From Acanthochlamys bracteata (taxonomy: Eukaryota > Streptophyta > Magnoliopsida > Pandanales > Velloziaceae), in contig CM034144.1 in the NCBI GenBank assembly GCA_019914995.1, forward strand, positions 72,001 to 136,000: a DNA stretch of 64,000 bases. Direction: 5' to 3'. Positions 47,746-60,700 of the stretch are shown piece by piece. Under the pieces are notes generated by a model. That model ran no database searches. It saw nothing but the letters and a program-made list of their open reading frames with translations, and was not told the origin of the DNA. The translations under genes and the position numbers were made by a program. Numbering within the stretch: the stretch's first letter is position 1; each line of letters starts with the position of its first letter.

Positions 47746-49868
47746 TCAAGCGCGTCGTTTCTGTTTCTGTGGTGTACCTCTCTGAAGCTCCTGACGTGTA
47801 GGAGGGCCTTCCCATGCCAAAGGGCTCACTGCAGTAATACTAAAATCATTCCCTCTGGAACTACTGTACCGCAACTAACTAGAAATGCTATGGCTGTTAT
47901 GGTTTAAGACAATGCAGCTACACTCTTGTTGCCTCGACCACCTTACAAGTTCTGATGGGACTAACAAATTAACTGCTGAAGAAATATGCGCTGCATATTC
48001 ACAGTTTATCTAAGAAAACCAATACTATTTCCTAAACATGATATGATAATTCTCACAATGTTGACATAGCCACTTACCCAACCACCTTTTTCTAAACGCA
48101 GGAAACAAGAGCGCAACAAACTTCAAAGGCGACGTAAAGCTCATGTCGCCTAAGTTTGGATATTAAATGAAGGAATAGGTTCAAAAGTTTCAAACTTCAG
48201 ATTACTTTCAGAGCAACTCAAAAGAAGGGGTTTTAAAGGCCATGAGTGCAAGCAAGCAAAAATGACAAAGAAAACTAGTTTGAGCTAAGTCATGGTTCCA
48301 AAACCAGAGGACTAACCTTCTTCAGGTTCAAGAAGCCTCGGCAAGCCCAGACCAGCTTTAGTATAAGGATTTCTACCTGGAGCTGGTTTTTTCCTTACAT
48401 AGTTCTCATCCAGAGGTCTCGGAGTGAGAAATGAAAACTGGGACAGATTTACCCCTTGCATGATGCACTCAGGATGATCGAGCAAGTACCTAAAACAGAT
48501 AGAATACATATGTTTCAGAAAGCTCTAAGAGGAAAAAAGACATCAAAACTGCAGTGCAGCTTATGTTAGAACGTCAACATTTGGCAAAGAATGTTATTTA
48601 CTTTTCAACTTCAACCATCGAGCGCAGTTTCTTTCCAGTAGGTGCCTCGTAGTATCTGTAAACAAAGAACTACGTCATCAAATTAGATTAAGGGCTTACC
48701 TAGAAGAATAGGTGTTTCAGAACTGAGACATGATCAATAAAATCATGATAAAGTAAATCTAATTTAACAAATAAAATCTCATTGCTGCTGCTGAATGTGA
48801 AGTCGCGCACAGCTGCAAGTAAGCTTTACTTTGTGGTAGTGAGCTTGCACATATGCACTGATCAGCTTAATAAATAGGAGCAAGTTAGGAACGAAGATGA
48901 AGTAAACAATAGACCAACATCCTACATCATTCGGGAAATTAGTTTCACATTCAGTTGAAGAAAAGGCAAGAGAAATGTATGTTAGAAGGGACTGAATCTT
49001 CATAGCAAGAACTCATATGGTCTAAAAGACTAGCATCTGATTTTGCATCCCCCTTGGAATAATATAACCTGCATCCTCTGTAATGCTGTCAAAGTTGCTC
49101 ATAAATAATGCAACAACCCACATAGATAAAAAATGAAATCCATTCAATTCAATTCATACTCAGTTCATTGGATGTAGTAACAACGGTTTCAAGAGAAAGG
49201 AGGCTTGAACTCTGAAGCACATAATAATGGTATATTCTGATTAAGCAAAAACTAATGCTTCTATGGGACATTGTTTTATAAGCGAAAAGAGAAAACAGAA
49301 AAAGGATAACATACATATCTGCAAATTTTGAGCTCCCTGGACCCCTTATCCTTAACAGCCGTTGCCATCCGGGCGGTGGTTGCGCAATGTTAGGTTTATC
49401 AATAGCCCAGAGCCTACTGCCATCTTGAGATATGTCTGCTGGATCATCACAGCTAATATCAGGTCGCCACTCCTGAGCACGTTCACATACAAAAGGATCA
49501 TCCAAGATACCCTCACGAATCTCTTCGTACTTCTCCTTGGTCGGAATCAATCTCCACTTGAAACAGGAAGAACACTGGACAGTGAACGCTCCTACTGCAG
49601 GTAACACTCTCTCATAAGGATAAGGAGCAGCAAAACTCTGTAAGCCTTGAGCAGAACTGTCATATTCATTAGGAAGTTTTTGGACATCCAGACTAGCGAC
49701 ACTTGCGCTTGGATCGTAGACTACGATCTCCATGGAGTTCGAAACACTTCCAGCAGGTGCACCAGTACAGCTTTCTACACTGTCATAAGCCTTTCTTGAC
49801 TTCTTTTGAGCTTTCTTTGAAGGATGTTGAGACCCTGATGTACGCTTCTTAATAGCACTTCCTCCCAT
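47746..49868 (-). CDS. MBD2: CW-type zinc finger / methyl-CpG-binding domain protein
   Basis: Four exons on the minus strand: 49315-49868, 48602-48655, 48317-48489, 47746-47828; 287 residues with phases closing. Basic N-terminus (KKRTSGSQHPSKKAQKKSRK, a nuclear signal). A CW zinc finger is formed around FTVQCSSCFKWRLIPTKEKY with later Cys in FVCERAQEW and ISCDDP. An MBD starts GSRLWAIDKPNIAQPPPGWQ and continues LLRIRGPGSSKFADIYYEAP, TGKKLRSMVEVEKYLLDHPE; the C-terminus is basic (QKQKRRA). CW domains read histone H3K4 methylation; most plant MBDs of the CW class do not bind methylated CpG strongly. Best match by recall is Arabidopsis MBD2 (At5g35330). If intron 1 were retained, translation would run on a further 50 or so residues before a stop. 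Confidence 0.94.
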
Positions 49869-51527
49869 TGCAAACTTTTAAGCCTATCCAACTCAGAAAC
49901 GAGTAAATAGTATGAGACATTCATGACGAAATCATGAAACAAATTATTGCAAGATCATACAATCCACATTCCTTAAAACTAAAGTGAGTACAATCCAGTT
50001 ATACATCATCTCATATCAAAATGAAAATTGATTAGGAATGAGTTGAAGCTAGATGGGATATTCATAATACCGGAATTAACAATGCTAGTAACCTAGTATC
50101 AATTGGACTGTACATTAGACAGCTATACGACAGAATATATGCGCAATAAAAGCGATTAAGAATCTAGTTGAAGGCTCACACAGATTTCAGAATACAGACC
50201 TTCAACTTTCAGAAGTTGTAAGACTGAGCTAATTAGTCCAATGAGTTGACAGATACTCTAATCAACAGAAACTTTATCTAATAAAAACTTCATTAGCAAC
50301 AGCATTGAACAACAACAGCAGTGAAACTAACTAAATGAGGAAGAACAGCCGGTCTTCCTGCAATTAAAGAAAAAAGAAAATGGAACCAACCTGCTGAAAT
50401 GTCAAATTGGTGGAAGAAACAAAAAGAACAACTGTGGAGCAAAAACTTTAAAATACATTCACTGATCTCTTCCACATCACGGAACAAAAGAGAATAATTA
50501 ACTCAGCAAAATGAAAAAATCCTGAGAAGAACGGTAAAACAACAGAAAAAATCAACGACAAAACTTTCGAAGCACAAAAGAAAAGGTTGAATAAATCTCA
50601 CCACTGAACAAATCTTTCGCCGCAACAATCAATCAATCAAATGCAGCACAGGGAAAACTCAATCAAACTCAAAACGGAAAGCAAAGAAAATTTCCCCCGT
50701 TGGAAGAACAAAATGAAAAATAACATAAGAAAGAAATAATAAAGTGAAGAGTAACTGGGTTTCTTCACCTCAGTTCACTTCACTTCTCGAGAAGGAAATA
50801 AGTGGGATCATGCTGAGCTGTTTAAACGTTAATGGTTTGAATAACTGTATCCTATAAGTAATGGGAGACATAGAGCTGCATGATTGCAAACAGCAAACAG
50901 CATAAAAAGACAAGTTTTCGGGCACGGCTGTGTTGCAGAAACTTTTTGTAAAATAAACTCGATAACACATTAGAAAACATATGAATAGAGGACATCAGCG
51001 AGTTGCTTAGATAGTAAGAATTCGTGGTTTCTTGTGATCCCTGAATCTCTCTCTCTCTCTCAAGCATTAATTCGCATGCTACCATTGAGAAGCTTGTTCT
51101 TGGCGGGTCGTCATCTGAGTTACTGTCTGCATGCAGGGTGGTCTCTCTTTTTCTTAGATCATCAGACAAGGAAAGAGATGATCTCTTCCGGTAATGTTAA
51201 ATATGTCAACCTTAATTACTACGTAAAAACCTTGCACTCAATAGAGATGGAAGGGGATGGATGTCCAAAGGAATGCACGATTCAATTAAAAATTTGATGT
51301 TAAAAAACAGGAAACAGAAGCTTGATGAATGAACATGGACTAATTGGGTTCTTGTATAATTTGGGCCATATAAGGCCCATTAACTTTGTTCATTTGTTAT
51401 TTTGTGGTCGAATGGTTTTCTTCTTCTTGTCATTGAATTCTATTCTTTTTCCCTCCCGATTTTCTCCTCTTTTTTCCAAATTTATAATTTCAATCCTACC
51501 ATTCCGATCAACTCCACCGCTGCCGTA
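49869..51527. promoter_or_regulatory. Divergent region between MBD and NUP160
   Basis: The two genes are head to head with about 1.66 kb between start codons. The leader of the MBD gene probably extends through 49869-50780 with one or more introns. A TC run lies near 51045-51061. The open frame on the minus strand at 50852-51169 has no recognisable family. No third gene is supported. Confidence 0.4.
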
Positions 51528-51737
51528 ATGGCGGCAGCCGCCCGGCCGTTGGGAGGAGTCGAAGTTCCTATTCCCGGCGGTGATAAAATTGAATGGGCCA
51601 AGGTCTCCGTTCCCTCTTCATTCCCTCCAACTCCCTCCACTACTTCCTCCGCCGCCGCCGCTCTGGAACCTCGGGACTCCGCCGCCGGATGCCACACGTT
51701 CTCGGTCGAAAGCACTACAGCTTATCTAATCTGGTCA

Positions 51738-51775
<38 letters not shown>

Positions 51776-54700
51776 GTGTGTGTGTGTGTGTGGGTTGTTG
51801 GGAAATTTTGTTTTAAGTAGGATTATAGTTTGTTTGGTTCATTGACTGACTGTAGACTGTTTGATTTGTATAAGGAACTGAGAAGTAATTTCCAGTTTAC
51901 CAGTGAGAAATTTGTATAAGGAACTGAGAAGTAAAAGCTTGTGGAGATGGAGCGAAGTAGTACTATAGATACCGAATGCTATGTCATGTTTCTTCGTTGT
52001 TCTACAATTGAGCGGAACTGAAATTTGAACGCAGTTATTGTGTATATGCCTTTGTTTATCCTTTTCCAGTGGAACCATAGGCTCATATTACTGGGAGCAT
52101 TTGTTGGTATAGGTCTAAGCACCTCACCTTAACTTAGCCTTTCTGGAATGCTATAGTTCTTATAGTCTCTCGACTACGGGGTTCTCCTAGATTTGCGACA
52201 GGGTTTTGTTTAGTTTTCTTCCTAACTTTTCTTTTCACTGTACTTATATGTACTTTGTCTATGGAAATATCAGGAGAATTCACAAAGATCAACCTAATGT
52301 ACTTGAAGTGATGGAGCTCTTTCCTTCCAAAGTATTTCCTGGGACGGGACTACGTCTTGTGTTTCAGGATGAGATTCATCCATTTGCCTTCATCTACATG
52401 GGTGAGGTAATGTTGTTTTCTATGCTTTTATTGCAAAATGTTTCTTTTTTTGGCTTTTAATAGCTTTATTATTTTTGGCTCGATATATAACTACAGATGC
52501 AAAGAGCAGCCGAAACTTTGTATCTGTTATATGCAATGACCCTCTCAGGAGTTGCTTATCTATTACAATTGAGAAGCCCTTCCAGTTATATATCAGGGTC
52601 AGTCTTCCCTCATAATGAGCTTGTGGAACTTGATGTCCAAGCTCAAGCACAGAATGGACATATAACAGCAGTCACAGCAGTCTCAGGAAGTTTAGTGATA
52701 GGAAGGCAAGATGGGTCTATTGGCTGTTACCGGCTTGGAATAATGGAACCTAGCGCTCCAGGTTGATTGATTTTCTAAAGTTCTTCTTAGGCATTTGTTC
52801 CCTTATGCATATCCACGTCTTTAACTTGTGAACTGTTCTGGGTTCTATGGTCCTTAGGCTTTTTTACGGAATTAAGGGATGATATGGGAATAGGACGACT
52901 ATGGAATCTTGTATCAAGGTATGATTACCCCTCTTTCTTTGCATCACAAAACTTTTTTAATTGTTTACCTCTAGATCTAGGTTCCTTTTATCAATTATTA
53001 TAAAATTTAGAAGAATTATATTCTTATGCATGTTTTATCTCTTTCTATGCATATCTTTTACTTAATAAAGTTTGGCTCTGTTCTCAACTCTTGTAATTTT
53101 AGTAGGTCTAAATAAACATCTTTTTGTGGTTTTTGTTTTCTCTAGGTAGATAGATTAACTATAATTCAAAAGATGGTTAAAAAAGTTTATTATAGAGATT
53201 GCACAAGTCTCATTGTTAATATGATATGCATCACTATTGGCTGACTGCCAATTAAGTATCTTCAAGTTCTCCATCAACGTTAATAGAATTTTATCGCATG
53301 AAAGATGATCATGTATATCAGCTAAGGGAAACTTTCTGTTTTTTGGTGAAAGGGGCAAAGCTGTTGGAGCAGTTCGGGATGTTAAAATCTGTGAATTATG
53401 TGGAAGGAAATTGCTATTTGCCCTTCACTCAAATGAAGTCTTACGCGTATGGGATATGGCCAGCCATGCGAAGGTCTTCACTCACCACATTCATTCATGT
53501 GACCGGACAGGCAATTTCTTTAGTCTTTCTTGATCTCCAGTTGGCTATCCTTATCATCAGATCAATTATTATGTTCGCAGTCAGAAAATTTGGAACATGT
53601 AATGCAGCTGTCTGTAGTTTTAATTTTCAGTTATGCTAGTGACAAGCTGTTTTGAAGTTATTGGGTTGTTGTGCGGCAACTGAATGCTTGTCTTTTTAAG
53701 TTATTAACAGTGAGTAGTAAAATAGGATTGTCCTTTAGAAAACAATTGCATTTCAGACTATTACATTCCTGGCCTGAGCAGGTTGATTCCTCATCCACTA
53801 GGAATCAAGAGTTGAATGTTTCATCCTGGTATGCATCTTCTTGTTTTTATGAATGGAAAGAATCTCAGCTTGTTATAGACCTTGTGGCTAGAAATTATGG
53901 CATGCCAGATGACTTCTATTTCTACGTGAAACTTAAATATGTGCTATGTTCACATCTGGGTTCCTGATATTTTTTATGCTAGACTACTACCGTGCTTCAA
54001 TATTGCCACTAAAATTTAAGAGCATGATATCAGCCAAATTCTCAACTGACATTGTTTTGAAGTTTAGTATGATAATGTATGCATGAAATCTGTTTTGAAA
54101 GAATTGTGCACATGCTACTCAGTTTAATGCTGATTGTAGAGATTGTCTTGAGTTGACGCATCATATATTAAATGGATTACCATTTTTTATATACTTTTCA
54201 CTACTTATTCCTTGACATGCTTCTTATTGATTTTAAATTCATGAACTCCTGCTAATGTTTGAAAATGGAACCGCTGATGTAATCCCTTTTAATCCATGTT
54301 TCTCTTCTGATGCCCTTATTACTTCTCTTTAATGAGCAGAAGCAGATTTTTCTGCCCTAAAGCTCTGGGTTGGTGACACTGATTATGACTCAAACATGAT
54401 TTCTTTGGCAACTCTTCATGGTTATAGCACGGTATGTGGCAAATCATTTAGATCTGAAGAATGTGATACAGTTTCCCACTTGAACTTATCATATAATGTA
54501 AAAAAGCTTTATATGGTAATGCTTTAAGAAAATCCTTGGAGAGGTTAATTGATATATAGGAAGGTTTGTTAGGTAAGTATGAGCGTTTTGTCATGGCTCC
54601 ACTCCTTATTTTGACTCTAATTAAAGACGAAAAGAACTTGAAAGTGTGTGAGTAGGAATGTTCACTTCTCATCTTTGAGCTCAGATATGTATTCACGCCT

Positions 54701-57700
54701 ATCTATCCATATGCATTACTAGCAGTGCAACAGATTCTGTTTTCATGTTGCATTGTTATTGACCTATCCTAGTGCTTCCCTGCAATGGAGAGGAGTCTTG
54801 TTTATCAGAGTGTATGCAAGAGTCTTCCTGCCTATAGTCAGGATGCAGTTTATTACATAATTGCTTTGAGATAAAGGAAAAGTGAGTGGTTTTAGCTAGT
54901 TAGTAACTGAACGTGTTTATGTGTAAAGTAGATTGGTTTAAGAGCTCATATAATAATTTTTAAAAAAAATTGATACTTGATGTATAAGCAAACCAAATGG
55001 AATGTCTATACCACTTTATTAAATTTCAGAAAGTCCTGCTTAATCATTTTCTTAAACTATCTGACTTTAAGTGATGTGTCCCTCTGCTCTTTTAAAAATT
55101 ACTTATGTTGTGTTGGCATTTTCTGCTTTTACATGTCTTTCTTAAGATTGACATCTTTATAATCATGAAGGAAGTAGATCTCCAGACAATTGTGGTGCTA
55201 ACTTTAAGTTTCATCATTGGGAACAAGCTGGTTTTTTCTTCAGAAGTTGTTGAACAAAGTATTCCTGTGGAAGAGGTAATCGTGTCTATATTTTTTCATT
55301 GTATTCACTGTCCAGGTTTATTTACACTTCTGTTGCATGACGATATGCCACTTATGTAGCTACTCATGATCCTGTCATGTATGAAATGGTCAAACTGGAT
55401 TTGCTTTTTATATACTTCAAATTCAGAAAGCACTTCATTTTGTTAAGTTATCATATCTTTTGCTTAAGTTGACTCATTTCCACCAGCATCTTCTCCTTCT
55501 ATGCTTTGGATGCTTCACTTATTTATGATTATTCTTTTATCTGTATTTGTGTCTGTTCTTGGTGTAATCAGTGTGATGTCCTCTCATTTGGAGGTTCACC
55601 CTTTTGTGTTCATATGCAATCACAGACTTGGGCAAGCGAAACTTTTCAGTTTCCCTGCTTGATGTAGTCCAACTAATTCAGGCTTGCATATAATCTTGCC
55701 TTTACTACTTCCATATGGAGTCACTCAATACATTGGGCTCACCATTCATTTTGTAGTCATATAAGTAATTTAATGAATTCAATTAACACAGAAGCAACTA
55801 TGAGGGAAAAGTAGCATGATTGCCTGTTTTGATACATAACCATAATTGACTCCATTTAGAATATGCAACACCAGTGAAAAGGGAAATCTGGTAAGGTCTA
55901 TGAGATATGAATAGTTTGTTGACCCCCTTTGGAGCCTTTTTGCAGTTGGTTATATATATATATATTTATTTATTTATTTATTTATTTATTTGCAAATTCT
56001 TTGTCGTGAATGCTTTGTTATTAAGTCTTACAGTGATGTTCTCGCTTCATAGTGATGGATAATGCTTTCACTTCTTACCAGGGAAGAATTGTGGACGTGA
56101 AATTGAGAGATGGCAAGTGTTGGATTATAAAACAATATGATTCAATGCTATATGATTTAATCCAAACTGACTGTGAATTGTAAGTAATATTGTAAATGAG
56201 AAATAATTGCTGCTTCTTTGTTTATTTTGCTAACAACTTATGGCATGAGATAATTTGTTTACTTCTCCAGTGATATAGGGATTCTTGTACTCTCTCTGTT
56301 TCACATATTGTCCTTGATTGAGTTAATATTCACCAAGAAAACTACACTTTTAATAATGTGTAATCGTTATTCCTTTGAGCTTCTTCTAATAAACTTGCTA
56401 GCTATACAAGTCTGGATGAGAATTGAAAGGCATAAACATCTGTAAGGACAACTACTGTTCCTTTGTTTTTTTTTCTTTTTTATTTCAATGTGGTATAATT
56501 TTTTGTCCCTCGAATCTTGGTTACCAGCTATGTCCGTATGCATGGTAGCTGTCATGTCAAGTGTGAAATGTTGTGGAGAAAATTGGTTGATACTACATAC
56601 TCGATCAAATTTTTGCTTTGAGGATAACACAGCAAGTAAGATCTTTCCTGAAATTGCCTTTGGACAAGGATGTTAGATAGGAGGTCCTGTTTGGTTTATG
56701 TTTATCCTAGATACATGCTATCTGTCATTTAAAGTGCTAATTGGAATGGAGAACAGCTGTTTGGCAGTAAGTAATTCATTCTAGCTTTGGTGAGATACAA
56801 TTACAGCAAATAAAAGCTTGAGGAACGGGGCAAGATTTGGAGGTTGTCTATTTAGTCGGTCTTGGGATTTGCTGGTTGTTTGATTTTCTCATAGTGATAT
56901 CATCTTCATTTCAGTGTAGCTTTCTTATGCTATCGATGTTGCTGTTCATTGACGCACTTGTCCAAGTATTCTCTAGAAGTTACATCGTGCTTACTCCTTT
57001 AGCATCCTTTAGCATCGAGCATCAGCAATATTTTCTAACATCCTTACTAGATATTCCCAGTGTGGAAACTCTTATTCTAAGAAGAAATTATGGTCCAGCT
57101 GTAGTTTCAAAGAACGTTTTATACTTTCTGACTTGATACATGTGCTTTTCAGGGAGAGAACATTTTACAGTTTGCAAGAAGATTTTGTTGCTGACCAACT
57201 TTTTCAAAGTTCTGAGCAGAACTTAGACGATCTAATTTGGACTAACGATTCCATATTTTCACTATTAAAGGTAGAATAATTATTATTATGCACAAATATT
57301 CACTTAGCTGAATCTTTTAGTTGTCGTATTATCGTCCTTAATTTTCTCTTTCCCATGTCTAACAAGGTAGGCCGTTCTTTAAATATTTATTCTACATTTG
57401 TAAAACAGTATCTTATGTTATGGGGATGCACATTGTCGTCATGTTCTCTTTCATGTGTAACAACTTCTTTTTGGCTTGCAGGACCAAACTGCATATTTTG
57501 TTTCTTCCATTTTTCTGCGTAGATTACTACAGCCAGGGGTTCATCATAGTACAGCTCTGCGTGCTACGATATTGGATTACAAGAAGTATTTCTCTGATTA
57601 TGAGTTTCACTCCCTAACTACGGATGGTTTAAAGAAGGAAATTTTTAGTGCTATTGTTGGGGAGGTAATTTGATTTCACATGCTTATTATTCTTTACTTT

Positions 57701-60700
57701 GTATAGGTAGTTATGTTGTTTTTTCTTGATGTACAGGGAATTGCTACTAACTCAACTTCAATGATATATTATTGGAAGAGCTTTTGCTCACACTTCTTTA
57801 GACATTGGTGCGAGAGCAGTACCCCTTACGGGTTATTTGTTGATTCTAATAATGGCGTGGTTGGCCTAATCAGAAAGAGTTCCATTTCAATATTTCGTTC
57901 TCTGGAAGGGGTCGAGCAGCTAACTTATGGTCAGATTAAACATTTAAGATTTCTACTTGTAAATAAAATAATGTGCTTTTTCTCATTTTCATCATATGTA
58001 GTTATATTGACTTCTTTTCCTGTTTTATCATATGATGAACATAGCCTTTCTTTTGTAGGGACTGGAGATGGACTAATTAATTTGAGAGGCTCTGACTTCA
58101 TTTTACCTGACACTCTTGATTGTGAGATACTTTTAGAAGTTCTTAGGTGCATGAGCAACATAAATTGCCAGTTTGGTAAAGCCTCTGCTGCTGTATTTTA
58201 CGAGTCTCTTGTCAGTCCCATTGTATCCTCTGAAGATATACTATTTCAATTGCTCAAGATGATGGACACCGGTTGTAGTCCATTAACATCATTGGAACCA
58301 CATCTTGGTGCTGACTGTACCTGGCAGAAGAAGCAAGCAGTGCACAAAAGCCAAAGGAAGTTTGCAGTTGATATGTTGCTTGCTTGCCGCTCCTTGCAGG
58401 CCAAGTCTTCATCCTGGCCTAGAGTTCTAGATGTTATTGAGAAGTACGCTTACTATCTGATTCCATTTAAAAGCAAGCAGAAGTTCAATGCGAAAGGCTT
58501 GTACAACATCAACTCCACCATATTGGTTCAAGCCACTGCACAAGCTACGAAAATGATGTTTGAATCTGCTTTTAATGTCCTTCTTCTTCTTGGCTACCTT
58601 GTTAACCTTAGTGGGCAGGTAAGTTTCTTCTATAGACATCTTGGTGTTTGGAGTTATGTGTATTCTAATTGTTTTATGTAAATGTAAATGTGATATAGAT
58701 AGGTAGATAGTGGTTCTTATGCACATTTTTAGTATGTCATAGTGGTTTCTTACAAAGAGCAAGTTGCCATATTGGAGGATCGAGTAAAAGATAATAGTTG
58801 CTAAATTTTTTGGGAATGATATGATAATGCAGGTTCAGATGATACAATCTGATGTTGCTCGTGTACAGCTTAAGCTCATTCCCATGGTTCATGAGATTAT
58901 TAGCCAGTGGCTTGTTCTACACTTTCTTGCCACAACTCCTTCTGCGCCGTTGACCATGGATGATTTCAGTTCTCGTCTTTCGTTATTGCATATAGGTACT
59001 TTGTCTCATCATTTCTGAACAAATACAGTCTACAAATAGAAAACATTCAAATTTTGTATTTGCTGTTCTTGAAAAAGTTAGAGGCCTAAAGCTAGTTATA
59101 GAAGTGTCGCCCTAAACGTATTGAGTTTCTGACTTTTGCATTTCACCATAAGATCTCTTATGTTTAGTTATCTGACCACACCTAGTGGGATTAGTTGTTG
59201 TTCTTGTTGTTGTGTGATATCTTATGTTTAATTCTTCATGATTCCAGAGAAGAAGATGGACAAAATACCATGGTCTCGCCTGCTTGGGTTGTCAGATGTA
59301 ACCTTGGTGTGCTTATTGGATTTCCCATATTCTGGTGATGAGTTTGATTTCCTTTGCTCTGGGGGCTTTCCTAGTGAAAGAAAATTTTCTCCTGCCATGA
59401 GAAATTTTATAAGCTCCGTAGTATGGGGTGTAGATTCTGGAAACTCTTATTTATCTAGTTCTGTAATTGAGCTAGCATGTATTCTACTTAGGCATAGTCA
59501 ATATGAAGCTGCTGAGGTAATCTTTTTGCTTTTTATGTATCTGATTTTGACAGGAATTCACATTGCATATCTGTACTGACAATTGTATTTGTGTATGCAT
59601 GTTTATGTGCATCTTCCAGAACATCTTCCATATATTAGATGCCTATTTGAGTAAGAGAACAGTATTAGAAAACAGTCAGAGCTCAGAGGATAACTGCTTT
59701 GCACGCCTTCATCTCCTTGGTTTTTGCCTTCTTCTACGGGTGAAAAGTGGACTTTGTAGTGATCTTAAAGATCAGAAGATTCATGAAGCTGTGCGGTGCT
59801 TTTTTAGGTATACTTTACATAGTTATGTTCAGACACATAGTCAATTATGTTTTGACTACATAGGCCACCTTGAGATTAATTTAAAGCGCAATTTGGAAAA
59901 AGCAGAATCCTTAATATTTGATAACAAATTGATGATTTCATCCCAACTTGGAATATATGACATGAGCATATCATGTGTATGCGGAACATACAAGGAGCGT
60001 GTGGAATATTCTTTTATTTTATTTGCTTGTGTTTCGTTACTTTTCTACTTTAAATAACTTATTTTTCTTTATAATATAAGGTAAGACTGGTTTGGTGATT
60101 GACATATTATAAGACATTCCAATTGCTCAGTACTTTAAGAGACTTGTGGAAGTTGAAAGTATATTCTGGCAATCATGCTTCTAAATTTTCTGCTAATATT
60201 AATGCCTATTATTGAATTTTGAGAAACCTATTGATAAATATCTTGATTTTTCACAGAGCCGCATCTGTAGAAGGGGCAGCACAGTCTCTCCAAAAGCTTA
60301 ATCACCAAACTGGCTTTGAATGTCCTGGTAGCATGATTGTCTTATGTTCTGCTTCATGATTCAGTAAATGTATGTTCTGATGAAGCTTATGGTCATGTAT
60401 TCATCGCAGTTGAATTCAGATCTACTACATTGTGGAGACTTCATTACTACCAATGGGTCATGCAGATGTTTGAGCAATATGGTCTGAGTGAAGCTGCTTG
60501 CCAGTTTGCTCTAGCGGCGCTCGAGCAAGTTGATGATGTTCTGAGTGTAAAAGATGGGCATGGTAGTGATGGTCTTCAAGAACCTGAAAGTACAATTAAA
60601 GGTCGCCTCTGGGCTAATGTCTTCAAGTTCACATTAGATTTAAAGTACTACCGGGATTCATATTGTGCCATTGTATCAAATCCTGATGAAGAGAGCAAGT

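Noticed and set aside
50852-51169. 105-codon minus-strand frame between MBD and NUP160
   Set aside because: No recognisable domain; lies in leader/promoter DNA and includes a GA-repeat-coded stretch.
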